DNA of 5,420 nucleotides from Chloroflexota bacterium (lineage in GTDB: Bacteria > Chloroflexota > Anaerolineae > Thermoflexales > Thermoflexaceae), in assembly GCA_030550075.1 (NCBI GenBank), contig JAUQQB010000215.1, positions 1 through 5,420 of the forward strand. The letters run 5' to 3'. How positions within the stretch are numbered: the stretch's first letter is position 1; every line of letters begins with the position of its first letter. Positions 1 to 4,634 of the stretch are shown here, one piece after another. A program made the position numbers and the translations under genes. The notes below the pieces were generated by a model. That model searched no databases and was not told the origin of the DNA. It saw only the letters and a program-made list of their open reading frames with translations.

Positions 1-1
1 C

Positions 2-1168
2 GAGTTTGCGCATTTCGGGTATCTTGCGGAACGAGGGCGTTCCCCCACTGGATATCGCATCAACGAGTGGCCGGTTGGGCCGGCGCTGTTGTGGTCGCCC
101 TTCTTCCTCGCCGCCCATGCGCTGGTCTGGATGGCAAACCGATTGGGGATCCCCATCGCCGCCGATGGCTACAGCGCGCCTTATCCGATGTTCACGGCCC
201 TGGGATCCGCCTTCTATGCCCTGGTCGGCCTCGAGCTCCTCCGTCGCACGGCCAGCCGGATCGTCACGCCCGCCCCGGCTTTCTGGGGAACGATCGCCGC
301 CTGGCTGGCCTCGCCGCTGATCTTTTATATGTCGGCCCACCCTTTCATGGCCCATGCGGTGGATTTCTTTATCCATACGCTGTTCTGGTGGGAATGGATG
401 AGGAACAACCCGGCCAGCATCCGCTCCCGGTTCCGGCTGGGGCTGATCGGCGGCCTGGCCGCAAGTGTCCGCTATCAGAACGTCACGCTGCTGATCTGGC
501 CGGCTCTCGAGGATCTGACCTCCTTCCTCCGCCAGCCCTGGGAGAGGTGGCTTCGGCTGTTGATGCTGGGGGCAGGGGCGGGGATCGGTTTTCTGCCTCA
601 GATGATCGTCTGGCGGGTGGTGTTCGGACAATGGGTGGTGGGGAATCCTTATGGCATTGCGGGGGCTGGATCATTTGACTGGCGTTCCCCTCATTTTCTC
701 GATGTGCTGTTCTCCACGGATCGAGGGCTCTTCCTCTGGACGCCCATTGCCGCTTTCGCTCTGCTGGGGATCCTTGGGCCACTCCACCGAGATCATCCGG
801 CCTGGGCTCGGGCCCTCCTGGGCCAATGGTTCCTCCAGGTGTATATCGTGGGTTCATGGAGCGCATGGTCCGGCGCAGCGGCCTTCGGCCCCCGTTTGCT
901 CATCGGCCTGGTCCCTATCTTCGCTTTCGGGCTGGCGGCGCTGTATGCGGTGGGGGAACGACACTGGAGAATGCGCCCGGTCATCGTCCTCAGCCTCGCT
1001 GCCATCCTCTGGAATCTGATCCTGCTGGCCCGCTATGGGCTTCAGGATGTCCCCCGGATGGGCCCGGTGCCCCTGGAGGATCTCTGGCTGGGTCAGCTCA
1101 CGTTCCCCCTGCGCCTCCTCGGACGGATGGGGACGCTCTGGCATGCGCTGCTTCGACAGACGCCATAA
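2..1168 (+). CDS. Multi-pass membrane protein, GT-C / PMT-like glycosyltransferase family (5' end missing)
   Basis: The reading frame is open from base 2 to a TAA at 1166-1168, giving 388 visible residues. The TTG at 89 is internal: in-frame codons upstream of it encode the protein-like stretch GYRINEWPVGPALLWSPFFL, so the true start lies before the window. About nine hydrophobic segments alternate with short charged loops, including ones beginning ALLWSPFFLAAHALVW, FWGTIAAWLASPLIFY, LLMLGAGAGIGFLPQM, GLFLWTPIAAFALLG and MRPVIVLSLAAILWN. The pattern NEWPVGPALLWSPF, then STDRGLFLWTP, then GSWSAWSGAAAFGPRLLIGLVP resembles polytopic glycosyltransferases of the dolichyl-phosphate-mannose transferase (GT39/GT83, ArnT-like) type, which move sugars from a polyprenyl-phosphate carrier at the outer face of the membrane. 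The N-terminal part that would carry the acidic catalytic motif is not visible, so the activity is inferred. It runs toward the CRISPR array and has no evident functional link to it. An undefined polytopic membrane protein is the alternative. Confidence 0.8.
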   Translation, partial: EFAHFGYLAERGRSPTGYRINEWPVGPALLWSPFFLAAHALVWMANRLGIPIAADGYSAPYPMFTALGSAFYALVGLELLRRTASRIVTPAPAFWGTIAAWLASPLIFYMSAHPFMAHAVDFFIHTLFWWEWMRNNPASIRSRFRLGLIGGLAASVRYQNVTLLIWPALEDLTSFLRQPWERWLRLLMLGAGAGIGFLPQMIVWRVVFGQWVVGNPYGIAGAGSFDWRSPHFLDVLFSTDRGLFLWTPIAAFALLGILGPLHRDHPAWARALLGQWFLQVYIVGSWSAWSGAAAFGPRLLIGLVPIFAFGLAALYAVGERHWRMRPVIVLSLAAILWNLILLARYGLQDVPRMGPVPLEDLWLGQLTFPLRLLGRMGTLWHALLRQTP

Positions 1169-1492
1169 GCGATGAGAGGAGCCCCATCTGAGCGATCCCC
1201 TCAACGAAGAAAAGGTCAGCCCTCTGGCGCCTCACTCCTCACCCGACGACTGGATGCCCCCATCACAGCAGTCTATCAGGCCGCTGCCGATTGGATGGGT
1301 GCCTTGCTGAAAGGAGTCCTCCCCCCTCGGGCCAGCGAGCGGATCCTGCGCCGCGGAGATGAGCGCGCGGTCGTTCGACCCGATCATGCGGGCCCGGGGA
1401 GGCGGGGTGATCATCCGCGGAGTGGGAATCCCTCTGGAAGAGGGCATGCCGAATTGGGGGAAATCGGCTCAAGCGTTCTCTTGGATCCATGC
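1169..1492. other. Convergent intergenic / CRISPR trailer region, no convincing gene
   Basis: This 324-bp stretch separates the stop of the membrane-protein gene from the leader-distal repeat. A plus-strand frame opens with ATG at 1172, three bases after the preceding stop, but it has no Shine-Dalgarno sequence and is low-complexity, rich in Arg, Pro and Gly. It stays open only by running into the CRISPR repeats, so I do not call it a gene. Minus-strand frames here also look like shadows. The notable structures are a GC-rich hairpin at 1430-1444 and an 8-base match to the CRISPR repeat (AATCCCTC) at 1427-1434. A decayed coding remnant cannot be excluded. Confidence 0.6.
1430..1444 (-). terminator. 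Short GC-rich hairpin beyond the array trailer, possible terminator
   Basis: CCCTCT at 1430-1435 pairs with AGAGGG at 1439-1444 around a 3-nt loop. It lies 48 bases past the last repeat in the direction of array transcription (minus strand). No U-run follows the stem, so it is not a canonical intrinsic terminator. It could stall or protect the end of the pre-crRNA, or it could be chance. Confidence 0.25.
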
Positions 1493-2286
1493 GTTTCAAT
1501 CCCTCAGTCGGGATTCCACGCGTTCAAGCCCTTTCATCGGCGACAGGAGCGCCCGATTGGTTCGGGCAGTTTCAATCCCTCAGTCGGGATTCCACGCGTT
1601 CAAGCGCCTATCAGCGGGAATACCTGACGCCGGAAGACCTGATGTTTCAATCCCTCAGTCGGGATTCCACGCGTTCAAGCTTGGCGATGTTGCCGTCGGG
1701 GTCGATGATCAGGGCGGGATAGTTTCAATCCCTCAGTCGGGATTCCACGCGTTCAAGCTATTTGGTTCTCGCGGCTTGCGTGGAGCATTACGATTTTTGT
1801 TTCAATCCCTCAGTCGGGATTCCACGCGTTCAAGCCTGGGACGAAGGGTTCTGAGCGTCAGCGAATCGGATGTTTCAATCCCTCAGTCGGGATTCCACGC
1901 GTTCAAGCTGGTGGTAGGAACCATCCTGATCGATTCGGGTGTTTTCAAGTTTCAATCCCTCAGTCGGGATTCCACGCGTTCAAGCAAGGGATTGCCATGT
2001 TCAATCGGTTTCCTGTCTTTCGTGTTTCAATCCCTCAGTCGGGATTCCACGCGTTCAAGCTGGTATTGCAACGAAGTGTGCGGTTTTCGAGATTCGTGCG
2101 TTTCAATCCCTCAGTCGGGATTCCACGCGTTCAAGCGTAAAGCCGGCCCTGCAGGACGATGCGTGCGTTTTCAATGTTTCAATCCCTCAGTCGGGATTCC
2201 ACGCGTTCAAGCTGAATCGTAAGCATCGGTAACCACGTGAAGGCCACCGGTTTCAATCCCTCAGTCGGGATTCCACGCGTTCAAGC
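1493..2286 (-). CRISPR. CRISPR array, 11 identical 37-nt repeats, 10 spacers
   Basis: Repeats start at 1493, 1569, 1644, 1722, 1799, 1872, 1949, 2024, 2100, 2176 and 2250, and each is 37 nt. On the plus strand they begin GTTTCAATCCC and end GCGTTCAAGC, and I see no mismatch in any copy. Spacers from left to right are 39, 38, 41, 40, 36, 40, 38, 39, 39 and 37 nt, and all differ. Each repeat contains the inverted pair AATCCC / GGGATT around a 6-nt loop, able to form a hairpin. On the minus strand the repeat ends GGGATTGAAAC, so its last eight bases are ATTGAAAC, the handle typical of many type I and III crRNAs. This handle, the leader promoter and the direction of the cas genes all indicate transcription from right to left, with the newest spacer next to 2250-2286. 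A processing endonuclease such as Cas6 is needed but is not recognised in the window. The repeat type alone does not decide the subtype; I-A, I-B, I-D and III are all possible. Confidence 0.98.
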
Positions 2287-2323
2287 CGCCAAATCTGGCG
2301 CTCGCTTCTTTCCATTTGTCACT

Positions 2324-2352
2324 ATTTTACAGATCCGACAACGGATTGCCAA
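2324..2352 (-). promoter_or_regulatory. Predicted sigma-70-type promoter driving the CRISPR array
   Basis: On the minus strand, TTGGCA (2352-2347) is followed by a 17-bp spacer and TAAAAT (2329-2324). Each hexamer matches its consensus (TTGACA, TATAAT) at five of six positions, and the spacing is optimal. The expected transcription start is near 2317, about 31 nt before the first repeat at 2286. This is the right place and direction for pre-crRNA transcription. It assumes a housekeeping sigma factor of the usual type. Confidence 0.7.
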
Positions 2353-2378
2353 GCGGCGAAAACGGCCGATCCCTTGGC
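2348..2378. promoter_or_regulatory. Inverted repeat overlapping the -35 box of the array promoter
   Basis: GCCAAG (2348-2353) pairs with CTTGGC (2373-2378), and inside it CGGC (2354-2357) pairs with GCCG (2365-2368) around a 7-nt loop. A 4-nt bulge lies on one side. The left arm covers most of the -35 hexamer. It could be an operator for a dimeric regulator or an RNA hairpin in cas read-through transcripts. No regulator family can be named from this. Confidence 0.3.
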
Positions 2379-2528
2379 TAACCGTTCGATATTCTTTTCC
2401 CATCTACTTCCAAATCCCAACCGGCTGCGAGCACCTCCCCATTCGAGACCCCCGATTTTCGGCCTTTGCGCGCCGGAATCGCCAGATATGAGGGAATCAG
2501 ATCGATCCATCGCCAACTATGGGGGTTC

Positions 2529-2581
2529 GGGTTTGCGAGCACCCCCTGGGGTTTTGGCCCCCGCTTCGCCGCTCGCAACCC
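2529..2581 (-). terminator. Large bulged hairpin downstream of cas2
   Basis: TTGCGAGC (2533-2540) pairs perfectly with GCTCGCAA (2571-2578). GGG (2529-2531) extends the stem by pairing with CCC (2579-2581) past a single bulged T at 2532. The 30-nt loop holds further G/C runs that can pair. In the minus direction it begins 42 bases after the cas2 stop, where a terminator for the cas operon would be expected. No U-tract follows, so intrinsic termination is doubtful; a folded 3' end or leader element is equally possible. Confidence 0.35.
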
Positions 2582-2623
2582 TCCGGTTCCGGCCTCTCCG
2601 CCCCCCCGGCCTGCCCCGCCACG

Positions 2624-2923
2624 CTATACGATGAACACCTTCTCCTCTTTCGGCTTTTCCGAGCCCAACGTCTCCACTTTCTCCACACACGCCTTACAGA
2701 GGGGGTAGAGCCGGACGCTGTCTTCCCTCGCCTTCAGCACTCGCTTCAGCTTCTCCATCAACGCCACCCGCTCTTTCTCCGATAGAAAGCACTCAAAGAC
2801 GCTATATTGGGTCCACTTCCCAAACCCGCTGAGGATCTTGTGGACGCGCGTCCGGCGGCGGTCGTCCGGGATGTCATAAGCGACCACGTAGAGCGTGCGG
2901 GCTGGCTCCCCCAGCGGACTCAT
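2624..2923 (-). CDS. cas2: CRISPR-associated protein Cas2
   Basis: Cas2 forms the central dimer of the Cas1-Cas2 integrase that inserts new spacers at the leader-proximal repeat. The 99-residue product is normal length for the family. It opens with a beta strand ending in YDIPDD, whose Asp17 is the conserved metal-site residue. It continues with RRRTRVHKILSGFGKWTQYSVFEC, a ferredoxin-like helix and strand diagnostic of Cas2, and ends with SVRLYPLC and the terminal beta strand KVFIV. I chose the ATG at 2921-2923 because a very strong purine-rich Shine-Dalgarno (GGGAGGGGGAGG, 2935-2924) sits directly before it. An in-frame ATG at 2963-2965 would add 14 Gly/Asp-rich residues that do not look like Cas2 and lacks a ribosome-binding site. 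It lies 45 bp after cas1 and is the last gene of the operon. In many Cas2 proteins the nuclease activity is dispensable, so the role here is probably structural. Confidence 0.97.
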   Translation of the reverse strand: MSPLGEPARTLYVVAYDIPDDRRRTRVHKILSGFGKWTQYSVFECFLSEKERVALMEKLKRVLKAREDSVRLYPLCKACVEKVETLGSEKPKEEKVFIV

Positions 2924-2935
2924 CCTCCCCCTCCC
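2924..2935 (-). promoter_or_regulatory. Strong cas2 ribosome-binding site
   Basis: The minus strand reads GGGAGGGGGAGG immediately before the ATG at 2923. The distal GGGAGG sits 6 nt from the start codon, a normal Shine-Dalgarno spacing. It decides the cas2 start in favour of the 99-residue form and suggests independent, strong initiation rather than reliance on coupling to cas1. Confidence 0.75.
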
Positions 2936-2968
2936 TTCATCGCCTCCGTCCGCGTCGCCCCCCATGGG

Positions 2969-4030
2969 CTATCGGGTCGTGAAGGCCTGGAAGTCAGGGA
3001 TCTCCCCCATCAGCCACTTCGCCAGCAGGCGGACCTCCAGCTCCAGCGCCCGACGATACGTCGTCCGATACTTCAGCACCGGATGCTCCACCTCCGCGTC
3101 CAGTCGCTCCTCCAATTGAGTCAGAAAGATCCGTCGGGCTTCGTCCCTCAACCACCAGGCCCCCAGCTCGTTCGTAAAGTCCTCCCGCTTCAGCATCTGG
3201 TTGTTCAGCACGGTCAACACCGTGGAATCCACCACCAGCGGCCGGAACGGCTCCATCACGTCCAGCGCCAGGGCCGGTTTCCCATATTGAGAAGAATGCA
3301 GGAAGCCCACATCAGGATCCAGCCCCACGATGTGAACCGCCGAGGCGGCATAGCTCATCAGGACCACATATCCGAATGAAAGGAGTGCGTTCACCGGATC
3401 CGGCGGGGGGCGCCTCTGCCGGCCCGGGAAACCCCAGTCGTCCCGCAACAGGCGGCCGAAGACCCGAAAATACGCCGCGGTCCCAGCCCCCTCAATCCCT
3501 AAAAGGCTCCCATACGCTGTCCCCGCCTGCGGGCGAGACGGATCCGGCACGGCTTCATCGGGGCCGAGCGCCTCGAGGCGCTGGAGCAGGTCGCCGATCT
3601 CCTCGGCGGCCTCCGCGATCGCCGCATCCTTCCGCTTGCGGTTGGCCCGCAGGAGCATGGTCCGCATGTTGGCCAGCTTGGCCTGGACGAAGCGCCTCGC
3701 CAACGAGAAGGAGCGTGACGGATCGTTGTGGGCCCGATGTTGCTCCAGGCGGACCAGGCTGTTCTTCCCCATCGGCGGGGTCAGCCGACCCAGGAACCGC
3801 CCCCGGCTTGTGCAAAAGCAGATCTCCACTCGCTGCTCCAGGAGCGCTGCGATCGCCGAAGCCGTAAACGCAATGTTCCCGAAGGCGATCACCTGGCTCA
3901 CCCGGATCAGGGGGATGCGGATTTTCCGCTTGGGCTGCCCCTGCTCCGGGTTCCCTGGCAGGTGGACCACCAGACAATCCGCCTCCCGGGTGACCTTGGC
4001 GCCGTGTTCGGTGAGGTAAAGGGTGCTCAT
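2969..4030 (-). CDS. cas1: CRISPR-associated endonuclease/integrase Cas1
   Basis: Cas1 is the metal-dependent integrase that inserts prespacers into the array in complex with Cas2. The 353-residue product begins MSTLYLTEHGAKVTREADCL, the standard beta-rich N-terminal domain of the family. The alpha-helical catalytic domain carries the expected metal ligands: Glu180 in LLGIEGAGTAAYF, His245 in DVGFLHSSQYGKP, and Asp257/Glu260 in ALALDVMEPFRP. The motif DPVNALLSFGYVVL (211-224) is also typical. Length is slightly above the common 300-345. Extra residues in a Pro/Asp-rich stretch before Glu180 (about 155-172) may account for this and look like a loop. The start ATG (4030-4028) overlaps the cas4 stop as ATGA, so translation is probably coupled; only a weak GAG lies upstream. 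Order cas4-cas1-cas2 is typical of adaptation modules that use Cas4. All catalytic residues are present, so it should be active. Confidence 0.98.
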   Translation of the reverse strand: MSTLYLTEHGAKVTREADCLVVHLPGNPEQGQPKRKIRIPLIRVSQVIAFGNIAFTASAIAALLEQRVEICFCTSRGRFLGRLTPPMGKNSLVRLEQHRAHNDPSRSFSLARRFVQAKLANMRTMLLRANRKRKDAAIAEAAEEIGDLLQRLEALGPDEAVPDPSRPQAGTAYGSLLGIEGAGTAAYFRVFGRLLRDDWGFPGRQRRPPPDPVNALLSFGYVVLMSYAASAVHIVGLDPDVGFLHSSQYGKPALALDVMEPFRPLVVDSTVLTVLNNQMLKREDFTNELGAWWLRDEARRIFLTQLEERLDAEVEHPVLKYRTTYRRALELEVRLLAKWLMGEIPDFQAFTTR

Positions 4031-4623
4031 GGCCGGATCTCATCCGAACGCAGATAGCGGACCTCGCGGGGCAGGCAGACCGGCTCCAGGGAGCAGTCCC
4101 GACATCGGGCGGGGTGATCGATCGGCGGGGGGATGGCGCCGGATTCCAGAAGCGCGAAGGCCTGGGCCACGGCGGCCTCCGTTCGAGCCCGCAGCTCAGG
4201 GGTGATCTCCACCCAGAGCCGCCGGCGGGATTTCCAGTAGAAAATGGCCCCTCGCTCCACCCGGCGCCCTGTGCGTTCCTCCAGACAGAGAGCCTGCGCG
4301 CACAACTGGATGTGGTCGTTCAGCCAGCGCCCCATGCGCCCGTGCTTGTACTCCACGGGGATCCACATCCCCTCCCGCTCCTCCACCACGTCCGCGAACC
4401 CCGCCACCCGGAGCCGGTCCGACCAGAGATAAACGCGGCGGTGGATGAGGACATCCACCTCACAGGTGATGCCCCCGGTGTGGACCTGCTCGTGCTGGTA
4501 CTGTCCCTCCAGCACCGTTGCGTTCACCTCCATCTCGCCGCAGACGAACATCAGCCAGAAGCGGCGGGGGCAATATTCCAGCTGGTTGAGCATGGAGAAG
4601 GGGAGGTAATCCGGGAAGTCCAT
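4027..4623 (-). CDS. cas4: CRISPR-associated exonuclease Cas4 (RecB-like, iron-sulfur)
   Basis: Cas4 trims prespacer 3' ends and helps select the PAM and orientation before Cas1-Cas2 integrate them. Counting from the preferred start (198 residues), Cys18 in LEYCPRRFWL and the C-terminal Cys174, Cys177 and Cys183 in CRDCSLEPVC form the four-cysteine set that holds a 4Fe-4S cluster. The RecB-type nuclease motifs are present: a His near 44-48 in GQYQHEQVH, Asp78 in AGFADVVEE, Glu91-x-Lys93 in PVEYKHGR, and Gln106 in HIQLCAQALCLEE. Nothing essential appears to be missing, and the size is typical. I chose the ATG at 4621-4623 because GTGAGG lies 5 nt upstream and the product starts just before the conserved region. 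The in-frame ATG at 4660-4662 would overlap the upstream gene by 32 bp. The gene follows the RAMP gene after 7 bp and overlaps cas1 by 4 bp. Confidence 0.96.
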   Translation of the reverse strand: MDFPDYLPFSMLNQLEYCPRRFWLMFVCGEMEVNATVLEGQYQHEQVHTGGITCEVDVLIHRRVYLWSDRLRVAGFADVVEEREGMWIPVEYKHGRMGRWLNDHIQLCAQALCLEERTGRRVERGAIFYWKSRRRLWVEITPELRARTEAAVAQAFALLESGAIPPPIDHPARCRDCSLEPVCLPREVRYLRSDEIRP

Positions 4624-4628
4624 CAGAA

Positions 4629-4634
4629 CCTCAC
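4629..4634 (-). promoter_or_regulatory. cas4 ribosome-binding site overlapping the upstream stop codon
   Basis: GTGAGG (4634-4629, minus strand) lies 5 nt before the cas4 ATG. The TGA stop of the RAMP gene (4633-4631) is inside it. Ribosomes finishing the RAMP gene would therefore sit on the cas4 initiation site, which suggests translational coupling and supports the shorter cas4 start. Confidence 0.65.

Larger units (their letters stand above)
2287..2623 (-). promoter_or_regulatory. CRISPR leader region
   Basis: This 337-bp gene-free stretch lies between the cas2 stop and the first (leader-proximal) repeat. On the minus strand its repeat-proximal half is purine-rich and less GC-rich than the genes, as many leaders are. 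It holds a predicted promoter (2324-2352), a dyad over the -35 box (2348-2378), a palindrome abutting the first repeat (2287-2300) and a large hairpin near the cas2 end (2529-2581). Short frames on both strands here show no recognisable protein features and look like shadows. The leader boundary on the cas2 side is not defined by sequence alone. Confidence 0.8.

Noticed and set aside
89..91. TTG as the start of the membrane-protein gene
   Set aside because: The upstream in-frame sequence to base 2 is open and encodes a conserved-looking NEWPVGPALLW segment.
1469..1492. TCAAGC at 1469-1474 as the end of a further repeat
   Set aside because: Only 18 bases separate it from the first intact repeat, too short for a spacer, and the bases before it do not match the repeat in register.
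1172..1627. Plus-strand frame starting three bases after the membrane-protein stop
   Set aside because: It has no Shine-Dalgarno, an Arg/Pro/Gly-rich low-complexity composition, and it ends by reading into the CRISPR array. No family is recognisable. A decayed remnant remains possible.
1359..2222. Long plus-strand frame encoding a repetitive 287-residue protein with FQSLSRDSTRSS and SIPQSGFHAFK units
   Set aside because: The repeated peptides are CRISPR repeats read in successive frames, as spacer lengths shift the register. No ribosome-binding site or protein-like composition supports it. Related frames at 1489-1722, 1939-2232 and 2237-2491 are rejected for the same reason.
2963..2965. Upstream ATG as the cas2 start (113 residues)
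   Set aside because: It adds a Gly/Asp-rich tail atypical of Cas2 and has no ribosome-binding site, whereas the ATG at 2923 has a very strong one.
3376..4205. Several plus-strand frames of 60-190 residues antisense to cas1 and cas4
   Set aside because: They are Pro/Arg/Ala-rich shadows typical of GC-rich genes, and the opposite strand has clear catalytic motifs.
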